64,000 bases of DNA from JBFMCC01 sp037445635 (lineage in GTDB: Bacteria > Chloroflexota > Anaerolineae > Anaerolineales > Villigracilaceae). Below the pieces are notes generated by a model that searched no databases, was not told the origin of the DNA, and was given only the letters and a program-made list of their open reading frames with translations. Below, in pieces: positions 25,407 to 33,097 of this stretch. The position numbers were made by a program, and so were the translations under genes. How positions within the stretch are numbered: the first letter of the stretch is position 1; each line of letters begins with the position of its first letter. The stretch spans positions 186,001 to 250,000 of the forward strand of contig JBBIKC010000001.1 of assembly GCA_037445635.1 (NCBI GenBank), given 5' to 3'.

Positions 25407-25440
25407 AGAGACCAGGTTTCCCGAAAGAAACCTGGTCTCT
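25407..25440. terminator. Terminator between rnj and the convergent 25462 gene
   Basis: A perfect 13-bp stem (25407-25419 with 25428-25440) and an 8-nt loop, four bases after the rnj stop. No long T-tract follows, but the symmetric stem probably ends both convergent transcripts. Confidence 0.85.
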
Positions 25441-25461
25441 TGTCACATATCTCAACAATTC

Positions 25462-26316
25462 CTAATTTGGACTGATAACAAGGTCCTTTATCAAAACCTC
25501 TATATTTGCCCATCCTTGCTTCGGCATCAGTTTTGCGCGATAACCGATAAATAGCCATCGTTGCGGAGAAGAAAAGGGAAAAGTTTCGCGTTGCGTGTTT
25601 TCAACGATGGCGCTTACAGAGCCCTTTGTCAGGTCAAATCCAACAGTATAAACTCCTTGGTTGCTTTTATAGATAGGAGTAAGATCCACCTGCTCTTGCT
25701 CTGGCATGGCTCTAACAGCAAATGCGTGCTCATTCAATACAGGCCCCGGCGGAACAACAATTAACAGCCCATCAGAAACAACGTCGCGTTCAGAGAAAAT
25801 GCCAACCCAGACCTCGCCATTATCTATCTCATCTAAATCCATCTCTAATTGCACAACCGCACTCTGAGGCAACTGAACGAACAAACCGTATTCCTCTGCA
25901 GAAATCAAATCTTTGTGCCTGGCAAGAATGTATAGTCCGCCATTTTTTGTAGAAATGAAGTCCCAGATGGGTTGCTGATAACAGCCGTATTCATCTATTG
26001 AAGTTTCGCGAAATGGGTAAACCGACCATTGCTGGCTTATGCAACCATGTACCCAATCCTCGCCAGGGAGCCATTCCACAATCTCGGTAGGAGTTTCGGT
26101 GACAGGCATTGTCTCTGTCGCAATTTCTGCAACGGTTGAAGTAATCATAATGGTTGGTGTACTTGTGGATGTAAAAAATTCCAACCACCACTCTGCGACT
26201 GGGTCCGCGGCTATGATCATTCCAATACAACCAATCAGTGCGGCAACAATAGTTAGCGGAATCCTCAATCGTAATTTTGGCTTGTTCGCGTTTGCGGGTG
26301 TGCTGCTGGCAGTCAT
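25462..26316 (-). CDS. Hypothetical membrane-anchored extracytoplasmic protein, AT-richer
   Basis: I do not recognise this 284-residue protein. It has a basic cytoplasmic start, one transmembrane helix at about residues 19-38 (LTIVAALIGCIGMIIAA), a Thr-rich linker (about 50-80), and then a domain of about 200 residues. This has two cysteine-containing loops (HGCISQQW and YGCYQQPIW) and many beta strands, as in a carbohydrate-binding or lectin-like fold. GGGAGG precedes the ATG. Its base composition is clearly more AT-rich than its neighbours, which suggests recent transfer or weak selection. It stands alone. Confidence 0.72.
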   Translation of the reverse strand: MTASSTPANANKPKLRLRIPLTIVAALIGCIGMIIAADPVAEWWLEFFTSTSTPTIMITSTVAEIATETMPVTETPTEIVEWLPGEDWVHGCISQQWSVYPFRETSIDEYGCYQQPIWDFISTKNGGLYILARHKDLISAEEYGLFVQLPQSAVVQLEMDLDEIDNGEVWVGIFSERDVVSDGLLIVVPPGPVLNEHAFAVRAMPEQEQVDLTPIYKSNQGVYTVGFDLTKGSVSAIVENTQRETFPFSSPQRWLFIGYRAKLMPKQGWANIEVLIKDLVISPN

Positions 26317-26407
26317 CTAAGGATACCTCCCATATATGGTTAGGACTTAAGTACCAGTATATCCGACTTCATGTTTTTTGCAAGGGAGTTTCGTTCTCGA
26401 TTTCAAA

Positions 26408-27052
26408 TCACTTCTTCCAGCCATGCTTCCCGCGCAGAGGCACGAACGCCACAGGCGTCACCTCGCGGCAATCGGAATGGGCGCCGTGCTTCGTCCAAAC
26501 CTGCATCATCTGATATCCCGAACCGCCGACGGGTATGACCAGGCGGGCGTTTTCTTTCAACTGATCCAGCAAAGGCTGGGGGACGTCCGGCGCGGCGGCC
26601 GCGACCAGAATCCCGTCATACGGCGCGGCTTCGGGCCAGCCCAGCGAGCCGTCACCAATGTGGCAGCGCACGTTGTCCAAGCCTAAATCCTTCAACAATT
26701 TTTCAGCGCCCTCACCAAGTTCGGGCACCCACTCCACCGTGTGCACTTCGGCCGCGAGTTGACTCAGAATGGCGGCCTGATACCCGGACCCCGTCCCCAC
26801 TTCCAGCACGCGCTCCCCGCCGCGCAGTTCGAGCAGGCTGGTCATCAGCGCGACGATGTAAGGCTGGGAAATCGTCTGTCCCCAGCCGATCGGGAGCGGC
26901 CCATCTGCATAGGCCAGATGGCGATACTCGTCGGGCACAAACAAATGGCGCGGCACCGATTCGAAGGCCGCCAGCAGGCGCGCCTCCCGCAGGCCGCGGC
27001 GGGCGATCTGGTCGCGCACCATATCCCTGCGTTCAGCCGCGTAATCGTTCAT
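26408..27052 (-). CDS. pcm: Protein-L-isoaspartate O-methyltransferase
   Basis: This 214-residue SAM-dependent enzyme methylates isoaspartyl residues so that damaged proteins can be repaired. The family motifs are intact: VPRHLFVPDEYRHLAYADGPLPIGWGQTISQPYIVALM, then the SAM-binding VLEVGTGSGYQAAIL and the post-motif LVIPVG. The length is normal. Its ATG overlaps the mutY stop codon (ATGA), so the two are translated as a coupled pair, an arrangement that would join two damage-repair functions. Confidence 0.95.
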   Translation of the reverse strand: MNDYAAERRDMVRDQIARRGLREARLLAAFESVPRHLFVPDEYRHLAYADGPLPIGWGQTISQPYIVALMTSLLELRGGERVLEVGTGSGYQAAILSQLAAEVHTVEWVPELGEGAEKLLKDLGLDNVRCHIGDGSLGWPEAAPYDGILVAAAAPDVPQPLLDQLKENARLVIPVGGSGYQMMQVWTKHGAHSDCREVTPVAFVPLRGKHGWKK

Positions 27053-28098
27053 CGCCCTAATTTTCGCGCAATTTGCCTGTCAATTCTACCCATCGGATAA
27101 TTTTCTAATTCGTCCACACTCACCCACTTCAAGTTTTTCTCTTTGGACATTGAAACTAGTTCGGCCTGAAAGACATGCACCGTGACTCGAAAATGGGTGT
27201 AGGCATGTCGAATGACGCCCAGCGCCTCCCCCGCGCGGACCCCCAGCCCGTAGCCCGTTTTCAGGGCCTTGGCCAGCCCCTTGCGCGGATCGCCGTCCAC
27301 GCGGCCGTTGGGGAATTCCCACATCCCGCCGAGCAGTCCCTTCGAGGGGCGCTTTGCCAGCAGAACACGCTTGCCTTTCATTATCACCACCGCGGCATGG
27401 ACAACTCGCGGCACTTCCGCCTTGGGCTTCATCACAGGCCGCCCTTCCTGCACACCCAGCGCCCGCGCCCGACAGAACTCGCGCACAGGACAAAGCAGGC
27501 AACGCGGATTCTTCGGCAGGCAGACCGTCGCGCCCAAATCCATCAGCGCCTGGTTGTAATCGCCGGCCTGTCCCCTCGGCAGATGCGCCGCGGCCAGCGA
27601 CCAGAGCCATTGCCCGCCCTCGCGCGAATCGGCAGGGACTTCCACGTTGAACAATCGTGAAAACACGCGGCGCAGGTTGCCGTCGAGCGTTGGTTCATCG
27701 AGGCCGAAGGCGATGGACGCAATCGCGCCCGCGGTGTAACGGCCAATGCCCGGCAGTGTTCGCAATTCATTCACGGAGCGCGGCAACTCGCCGCCGAATT
27801 CGTCTACTATTTTCTGCGCGGCTTTGTGCAAATTGCGGGCGCGGCTGTAATAGCCGAGTCCCTCCCATGCATTCAGCACATCCTGCTCGGAGGCCACGGC
27901 CAGCACGCGGACCGTCGGAAAGCGCACCATCCATTTTTCGAAATAGGGAATGACCGCCTCGACGCGCGTCTGCTGGAGCATGATCTCGGAGACCCACACC
28001 GCGTACGGATCGGCCGAGCCGCGCCAGGGGAGAGTCCGCGCGTGGAGGCGGTACCAGGCCAATAGTCGAGAAGCGAGGCGGGGTTCGTGGTCGGGCAT
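27049..28098 (-). CDS. mutY: A/G-specific adenine DNA glycosylase
   Basis: MutY removes adenine mispaired with 8-oxoguanine. This 349-residue protein has the N-terminal helix-hairpin-helix glycosylase domain with EIMLQQTRVEAV, ELRTLPGIGRYTAGAI and the catalytic Asp in PTLDGNL. The four iron-sulfur cysteines occur as C-x6-C-x2-C-x5-C (CLPKNPRCLLCPVREFC). The C-terminal 120 residues form the NUDIX-like 8-oxoG recognition domain. I placed the start at MPDHEPR (28098). A longer frame exists upstream but would cross the terminator of the preceding gene. Confidence 0.94.
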   Translation of the reverse strand: MPDHEPRLASRLLAWYRLHARTLPWRGSADPYAVWVSEIMLQQTRVEAVIPYFEKWMVRFPTVRVLAVASEQDVLNAWEGLGYYSRARNLHKAAQKIVDEFGGELPRSVNELRTLPGIGRYTAGAIASIAFGLDEPTLDGNLRRVFSRLFNVEVPADSREGGQWLWSLAAAHLPRGQAGDYNQALMDLGATVCLPKNPRCLLCPVREFCRARALGVQEGRPVMKPKAEVPRVVHAAVVIMKGKRVLLAKRPSKGLLGGMWEFPNGRVDGDPRKGLAKALKTGYGLGVRAGEALGVIRHAYTHFRVTVHVFQAELVSMSKEKNLKWVSVDELENYPMGRIDRQIARKLGR

Positions 28099-28171
28099 GA
28101 GGAGTTGCTGTTGAAATCCAACAACACATTCGCGTCTCGCCTGCGCTACGCTCCGCTCGACGCGAAACAAA

Positions 28172-28195
28172 CGACGGCTATTTGCACAGCCGTCG
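28172..28195 (-). terminator. Terminator of the 28225 gene
   Basis: CGACGGCT (28172-28179) pairs with AGCCGTCG (28188-28195). On the minus strand it is followed by TTTGTTT. It separates the MBL/28225 pair from mutY. Confidence 0.75.
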
Positions 28196-28224
28196 AGTCG
28201 GGTCAAGTCAAAAGTGGATGACGG

Positions 28225-28527
28225 TCAAAACTGAAATCCGCTGCGGGCAGGGACGATCTTGCACGAATAGTTGCGGACAAACGTAAAGAGTTGCTCGGAG
28301 AGGCGGCCCCACTCCTCGGAGTTGAGCGCCTTGCGCGCGCCGCCGGCGTTATCGGCCAGCAGGCCCACCTGAATCTGCGGATAATCGCCGTACACCGTAG
28401 CCCAGGCTTCGATGGGCTGGAGACCCATGCGCTGGACACCCGGCACGAACTCGCCGATGACGAATTCGAAATACTCCTGTTCGCGGTCGGGGGCAATATC
28501 CCAGGTCATCACGACTTTAACGGGCAT
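28225..28527 (-). CDS. Small dimeric alpha/beta-barrel-like protein, function unknown
   Basis: This 100-residue protein starts with MPVKVVMTWDIAPDREQEYFEFV, a beta-strand and helix order like that of small ferredoxin-like (Dabb/NIPSNAP-type) domains. It continues with LQPIEAWATVYGDYPQIQVGL and a final helix. It has no known motif, and the resemblance is at fold level only. The start was set at the Met that follows AGGAAA. It lies 7 bp after the MBL-fold gene and is surely cotranscribed with it. Confidence 0.68.
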   Translation of the reverse strand: MPVKVVMTWDIAPDREQEYFEFVIGEFVPGVQRMGLQPIEAWATVYGDYPQIQVGLLADNAGGARKALNSEEWGRLSEQLFTFVRNYSCKIVPARSGFQF

Positions 28528-28534
28528 CGGTTTC

Positions 28535-29185
28535 CTATTCCCGTTGATAATCCAGCACGACGACATGGGTCTCGTCGGGCAGGCCGGAGCGCGTGACCTT
28601 GAGCGAGGGCTGGGGAGCGATCTTGCCGAGACCCATCTCTTTGAGGAACTTGTTGAGCGAATCGAGGCTCACTTTGACGTCGGGCGTGGCGTAGTGCATC
28701 GGGACGACGATGTTCGGCTCGAGCAGGCTGATGACCTCGGCTGCCTTGGCCGCGTTGAGTCCGCCCCCGCCTCCCACCGGGACGAGCGCCACGTTGACCG
28801 TTCCCAGGGCCTCCACCTCCGCCTGCGAGGGGACCTGTTTCAAGTCGCCGAGGTGCGCGACCGTGATGCCATCGTAATCGAATACGTACAGGGTGTTGCG
28901 CGTGGGTTCGGCGGACTTCTTCTTGGCCGCGCCGTCGGTCTGCACGCCAGTGATAAAAACGCCGCCAATTTCGAACTCGCCCGGGCCGTCAATCACATGC
29001 GACGTGCCCTTGACCGCGTCCGTGTTGTTATGTCCCGCCGCGTCGTGACTGACGGTGACGATGTCCGCTTTGAGTTTCAAGGGTTCGTAGCCAATCGTCT
29101 TACTGTCGAATGGATCGGTTACCACCGTGGCGAAGTTGCGCTCGGTGAGCCGAAAGCAGGAATGTCCATACCAGGTAATTTCCAT
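28535..29185 (-). CDS. MBL-fold (UlaG/YtkL-like) protein with an altered metal motif
   Basis: This 216-residue protein has the Lactamase_B_3/UlaG layout: WYGHSCFRL at the start, VTVSHDAAGHNN at about 43-54, VAHLGDL at mid-length and VPMHYATP near the end. In active hydrolases the second motif is HxHxDH. Here it reads H47-D-A-A-G-H52, so the middle His and the Asp are replaced. Metal binding may be reduced or different. A reported hydrolase activity for such sequences would be a guess. It forms an operon with the small 28225 gene. Confidence 0.82.
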   Translation of the reverse strand: MEITWYGHSCFRLTERNFATVVTDPFDSKTIGYEPLKLKADIVTVSHDAAGHNNTDAVKGTSHVIDGPGEFEIGGVFITGVQTDGAAKKKSAEPTRNTLYVFDYDGITVAHLGDLKQVPSQAEVEALGTVNVALVPVGGGGGLNAAKAAEVISLLEPNIVVPMHYATPDVKVSLDSLNKFLKEMGLGKIAPQPSLKVTRSGLPDETHVVVLDYQRE

Positions 29186-29309
29186 GAAAGAGCCTCCGAG
29201 TCAATTATACTCGGTGTTGCCCGAGACGCCACACCCGCAAGTCTATGGATGATGGCAAGTATAACCCCATCAATAAATGAGATACCCCGCACTGGGGGTA
29301 TCTCGCAGG

Positions 29310-29380
29310 CTGGGGGCAAAGGATTCGAACCTCTACTAACTGATCCAGAGTCAGTCGTCCTGCCATTAGACGAGCCCCCA
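29310..29380 (-). tRNA. tRNA-Gln, anticodon CTG
   Basis: On the minus strand the acceptor arms are TGGGGGC and GCCCCCA with discriminator G. The anticodon stem is ACTGA/TCAGT around loop CTCTGGA, giving anticodon CTG (plus-strand CAG at 29346-29348), and the T loop is TTCGAAT. It reads glutamine CAG codons. The glutaminyl-tRNA synthetase gene lies 480 bp away. Confidence 0.95.
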
Positions 29381-29397
29381 CTGTTCCAGCGGGCAGT

Positions 29398-29426
29398 ATT
29401 TTAGCACAGCGCAACTATTCGGACAA
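29398..29426 (-). promoter_or_regulatory. Promoter of tRNA-Gln
   Basis: On the minus strand: TTGTCC (29426-29421), a 17-bp spacer and TAAAAT (29403-29398), followed by the tRNA 17 nt later. Confidence 0.7.
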
Positions 29427-29456
29427 GGCCGTATGGGACAGATCGGCAATCCCGCC

Positions 29457-29786
29457 CTATCTGCGCGCCGCGCGGCGCGTGTTATCCTCCATGTCCATCA
29501 ATATCAACAGAGCCTTGCCGATGGCTTGCAGGGCAATGAAATAGACTATCCCGCGGAAGGGGCGCTCGACGATATAGAGCACATTCATAAATAGATCCGA
29601 AAAACCCATACCCGCCCAGAAGCCGCGCAGATACTGCAAAGCGAAGACCCCCAGCGCCGCGATCAAGTCAACGGCATAGACGACTACCACCACCCACGCA
29701 AGAATATCCGCCCAGCGCGAGAGGGTCATCACCGCATCGCGGTTGAAATACGTGCCCATGAATTTTTCATCTTTGGCTTCGCTCAT
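29457..29786 (-). CDS. Small membrane protein, 109 residues
   Basis: I do not recognise a named family. The protein has two hydrophobic segments of helix length (LAWVVVVVYAVDLIAALGVFALQYL at about 29-53 and VYFIALQAIGKALLILM near the end), with a charged cytoplasmic N terminus and an Arg-rich C terminus. GGAGG precedes the ATG, and a -10 box is correctly placed. It is divergent from glnS. Confidence 0.75.
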   Translation of the reverse strand: MSEAKDEKFMGTYFNRDAVMTLSRWADILAWVVVVVYAVDLIAALGVFALQYLRGFWAGMGFSDLFMNVLYIVERPFRGIVYFIALQAIGKALLILMDMEDNTRRAARR

Positions 29787-29803
29787 ATGTGCCTCCAGTG
29801 CAA

Positions 29804-29836
29804 ATTATAAAACAATCCGCCGCGCTTTGTTATAAT
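29804..29836. promoter_or_regulatory. Divergent -10 boxes between the 29457 gene and glnS
   Basis: On the minus strand TATAAT (29809-29804) serves the membrane-protein gene, followed by GGAGG and its ATG. On the plus strand TATAAT (29831-29836) lies 28 nt before the glnS ATG. The two are 21 bp apart, and neither has a strong -35, so they may compete. Confidence 0.6.
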
Positions 29837-29863
29837 CAGGCATATCCACTCCAAGGAACCAGA

Positions 29864-31567
29864 ATGACCGAAGAAATCACCAGCCGAATTCCCGCATTTA
29901 TCCGCGAAGCCGTGGCCGAAGATCTGCGCACGGGCCGCTTCAACTACGTCCGCACGCGCCTGCCGCCCGAACCGAACGGCTATCTCCACATCGGGCATGT
30001 CAAGGCATTTTTGATTGACTACTTTACCGCGCAGGAATTCGGCGGCGAGTTGTATCTGCGCTTCGACGACACCAACCCCTCCAAAGAGGAGACCGAGTTC
30101 GTGGACGCCATCAAAGAGGACGCGGCCTGGCTCGGAATCAAATGGGTCAAGGAGACTTACGCCTCCGACTACTTCGATCTGCTCTACGAGTGGGCGGTGA
30201 AACTCGTCAAAATGGGCCTGGCCTATGTGGACGACCAGACTCAGGAAGAGATGAGCGCGTCGAGGGGCACCCTCCCCAAAGGTACGAAATGGAGCGAAAC
30301 CGAAGTGGCGCTCAAGCCCGGCGTGGAGTCCCCATATCGCAACCGCTCTGTGGAGGAGAATCTCGATTTGCTGGAGCGGATGAAGAACGGTGAGTTCCCG
30401 GAAGGGAGCCGCGTCCTGCGCGCCAAAATTGACATGGCGCATCCCAACATCCTTTTGCGCGATCCCGTCATGTACCGCATCATGAACGTGCCGCATCATC
30501 GTACCGGTACGAAGTGGCACATCTACCCGATGTACGACTGGTCGCACGGACAGAACGACTCGATGGAAGGCATCACGCATTCGTTGTGTTCCAACGAGTA
30601 CATCATCCATCGTCCGCTATACGAGTGGTTCCTGCAAAAACTGGAAGCCTTCCCCTCGCGCCAGATCGAATTCTCGCGCCTCAACCTGACTTACGCGATG
30701 ATGTCCAAGCGCAAGATGCGGAAACTCGTCGAAGAGGGAATCGTGCGCGGCTGGGACGACCCGCGCCTCACCACACTGCGCGGACTGCGCCGGCGCGGGG
30801 TCACGCCCGAGGCGATCATCAACTTCGTCACCAGCACGGGCGAGACGAAAAACGACAGTTACGTGGAGATGGCGCAATTCGAGGCTGTAATCCGCGACGA
30901 CCTGAACAAGCGCGCCCTGCGCCGCATGGCCGTCCTGCATCCGCTCAAACTGGTGATTGACAATTATCCCGAAGGCCAGACCGAGGAGATGGAAGCAGTC
31001 AACAACCCCGAAGACCCGTCGGCGGGGACGCGCAAGATCCCGTTCTCGAAGACGCTCTACATCGAACAGGACGATTTCCGCGAGACGCCTCCGCCCAAAT
31101 ATTTCCGCCTCTTCCCCGGCAACGAGGTGCGCTTGCGCTACGCCTATCTGGTCAAGTGCACGCACGTCGTCAAGAACGACGCGGGCGAGGTGACCGAAGT
31201 TCACTGCACGTACGATCCCGCCACGCGCGGCGGCGACGCACCCGACGGGAGAAAGGTCAAGGGTACGATTCACTGGGTCTCTACGGCACATGCTGTGAAA
31301 GCCGAGGCGAGACTCTACGAGCAGTTGTTCACCGTCGAGCGCCCGGACGAAGGCTACCTGGAAAACATCGTCAACCCCCATTCGCTGGAAGTGCTGGAAT
31401 GTTTCGTGGAACCCGCGCTGGGCAAAGTCGAATCGGGCGAGAAGTTCCAGTTCGAACGCACGGGTTACTTCTGCGCCGACCCAGACACACGCCCCGGCAA
31501 GCCGGTCTTCAATCGAACAGTAACGCTGAAAGATAGTTGGGCGAAGATCGAAAAGAAACCAGGTTAA
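29864..31567 (+). CDS. glnS: Glutaminyl-tRNA synthetase
   Basis: GlnRS charges tRNA-Gln directly. This 567-residue class I enzyme has the HIGH motif at residues 42-45 (PPEPNGYLHIGH) and the KMSKS counterpart MMSKRKM, followed by the beta-barrel anticodon-binding domains. The FDDTNPSKEE and GLAYVDDQ segments are specific to GlnRS. It starts at MTEEIT, preceded by AAGGA. The frame could extend 25 residues upstream but lacks conservation. Direct charging means this bacterium need not rely only on the GatCAB transamidation route. Confidence 0.95.
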   Translation: MTEEITSRIPAFIREAVAEDLRTGRFNYVRTRLPPEPNGYLHIGHVKAFLIDYFTAQEFGGELYLRFDDTNPSKEETEFVDAIKEDAAWLGIKWVKETYASDYFDLLYEWAVKLVKMGLAYVDDQTQEEMSASRGTLPKGTKWSETEVALKPGVESPYRNRSVEENLDLLERMKNGEFPEGSRVLRAKIDMAHPNILLRDPVMYRIMNVPHHRTGTKWHIYPMYDWSHGQNDSMEGITHSLCSNEYIIHRPLYEWFLQKLEAFPSRQIEFSRLNLTYAMMSKRKMRKLVEEGIVRGWDDPRLTTLRGLRRRGVTPEAIINFVTSTGETKNDSYVEMAQFEAVIRDDLNKRALRRMAVLHPLKLVIDNYPEGQTEEMEAVNNPEDPSAGTRKIPFSKTLYIEQDDFRETPPPKYFRLFPGNEVRLRYAYLVKCTHVVKNDAGEVTEVHCTYDPATRGGDAPDGRKVKGTIHWVSTAHAVKAEARLYEQLFTVERPDEGYLENIVNPHSLEVLECFVEPALGKVESGEKFQFERTGYFCADPDTRPGKPVFNRTVTLKDSWAKIEKKPG

Positions 31568-31572
31568 GGAGA

Positions 31573-31601
31573 GCGGCGGCCATGAGGCCGCCGCTTCTTT
31601 T
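31573..31601 (+). terminator. Terminator of glnS
   Basis: GCGGCGGCC (31573-31581) pairs with GGCCGCCGC (31586-31594) over loop ATGA, followed by TTCTTTTA. It fills the gap to the convergent gltX gene, overlapping its stop codon by two bases. Confidence 0.9.
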
Positions 31602-33081
31602 ACATCTTCTCCAAAATCTCGATGGCGCGCTTCAGCCGCTCCAGTGCTTTCTCTTTCCCGATGATCTCCATGCTCTCGAACAGCGGCGGGCTGACCTTTT
31701 GCCCGGTCACCGCGACGCGCAGAATGCCGAATACCTGATTGGCCGTCAGGCCCGACTCCTCGACGTAGGCGCGCATCGGCGGTTCCGCTCGCGCGTGACC
31801 CAGGTCTGGCTGCGCGGAAAGAATTTGATACGCCCTTCGAGCGACCTCGGCGGATTGTCTTGCGTCCAGTCCTTTCGCGATCAAGTCTTCTGGATTCGGC
31901 GAAACTGTCTCGCGGAAGAAGAAGCCCGCGAAGGGAAGGCAATCGTCCAGCGTGACGAGTCGCTCGCGGATCAGCGGCACGATTTTCAGGAGCATTTCGT
32001 CGTTGACGGCGAATCCCTCACGCGTGAAATACGGTTTGAGACGCGCCGCCAGGTCCTCGGTCTGCAAGAGGCGGATGTGCGTCCCGTTGAAATGATCCAG
32101 TTTTTGGAAATTGATGGCCGCGGGCGAGGGGGTCAGGCGGTCGACACTGAAGCGTTTAATCATTTGTTCGAGGGTCATTACATCGTCTTCGGGGACGCCC
32201 CAGCCCATCAACGCGGCCCAGTTCAGAACGCCTTCGGGAATGAAACCGAGGTCGTGCATGTCCTTGACGAAAATGGAGTAGCCGTCCTTCAACGCCTCGG
32301 CGGCTGCGCGCTTGGACATCTTGCCCTTGCCGCTCGGCTTGAGGAACAGCGAGAAATGCACCCAGACCGGTTCGTCCCACCCGAAGGCGCGGAGGATGTT
32401 GACGTGCAGCGGAAAAGTGGACAACCACTCCGCGCCGCGCAGGACATGGGTGATCTTCATCTCGTAATCGTCCACCATCGCGCCGAAGTGATAGGTGGGC
32501 AGGCCGTCCGATTTGAGGAGAATGGCGTCGTCGAAATTCTTGTTTTCCACCACAATATCGCCGCGCAGAAGATCGTGCGCCACTGTCGTGCCGTCCTGAG
32601 GCATCTTCAAGCGGATGACGTGTTTCTCGCCCGCGGCGACGCGGCGCGCGGCCTCGCCGGGATCGAGGTTGCGGCACGCGCCATCATAACGCGGCGTCTC
32701 TTTGCGCGCGCGTTGTTCCTGCCGAATTTGCTCCAAGCGTTCCGCCGAACAAAAACAGGGATAGGCCGCGCCCTTTTCAATGAGAGTCTTCGCGTGATGT
32801 TGATATATCTCGCGGCGCTCGGTCTGGCGGTACGGGCCGTACGGGCCGCCTATGTCGGGGCCTTCGTCGTAATCGAGGCCGAGCCAGCGCAAACCGTCCA
32901 TGATCTCCTGCTCGGCGCCGGGGAGGGTGCGTTTGATGTCCGTATCCTCGAGACGCAGGATGAACTGTCCGCCGGTTTGGCGGGCGAGTAAAAAGTTGTA
33001 GAGGGCGTTGCGCGCCGTCGCCAGGTGCATGTGACCCGTCGGAGAGGGCGCCAGGCGCACGCGCGCGGGAGTGATTGTCAA
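31600..33081 (-). CDS. gltX: Glutamate-tRNA ligase, TTG start
   Basis: GluRS charges tRNA-Glu. This 493-residue class I enzyme starts TITPARVRLAPSPTGHMHLATARN, where the HIGH-type motif takes the form HMHL, and has KMSKR in GKMSKRAAAEAL. LRLEDTD and the late helical anticodon-binding part fit a bacterial discriminating GluRS. No ATG lies at the right place. A TTG at 33081 follows GGAGG with 5-nt spacing. It begins 16 bp after rodA, which makes it the last gene of the elongasome/Min block. Confidence 0.94.
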   Translation of the reverse strand: MTITPARVRLAPSPTGHMHLATARNALYNFLLARQTGGQFILRLEDTDIKRTLPGAEQEIMDGLRWLGLDYDEGPDIGGPYGPYRQTERREIYQHHAKTLIEKGAAYPCFCSAERLEQIRQEQRARKETPRYDGACRNLDPGEAARRVAAGEKHVIRLKMPQDGTTVAHDLLRGDIVVENKNFDDAILLKSDGLPTYHFGAMVDDYEMKITHVLRGAEWLSTFPLHVNILRAFGWDEPVWVHFSLFLKPSGKGKMSKRAAAEALKDGYSIFVKDMHDLGFIPEGVLNWAALMGWGVPEDDVMTLEQMIKRFSVDRLTPSPAAINFQKLDHFNGTHIRLLQTEDLAARLKPYFTREGFAVNDEMLLKIVPLIRERLVTLDDCLPFAGFFFRETVSPNPEDLIAKGLDARQSAEVARRAYQILSAQPDLGHARAEPPMRAYVEESGLTANQVFGILRVAVTGQKVSPPLFESMEIIGKEKALERLKRAIEILEKM

Positions 33082-33097
33082 GGAAGCCTCCGGAGAA

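Noticed and set aside
28099..28206. Longer N terminus for MutY
   Set aside because: The extra 36 codons cross the terminator of the upstream gene, and MutY proteins begin near MPDHEPR.
29789..29863. Longer N terminus for GlnRS
   Set aside because: The 25 codons overlap the divergent promoter region. The conserved enzyme begins at MTEEIT behind AAGGA.
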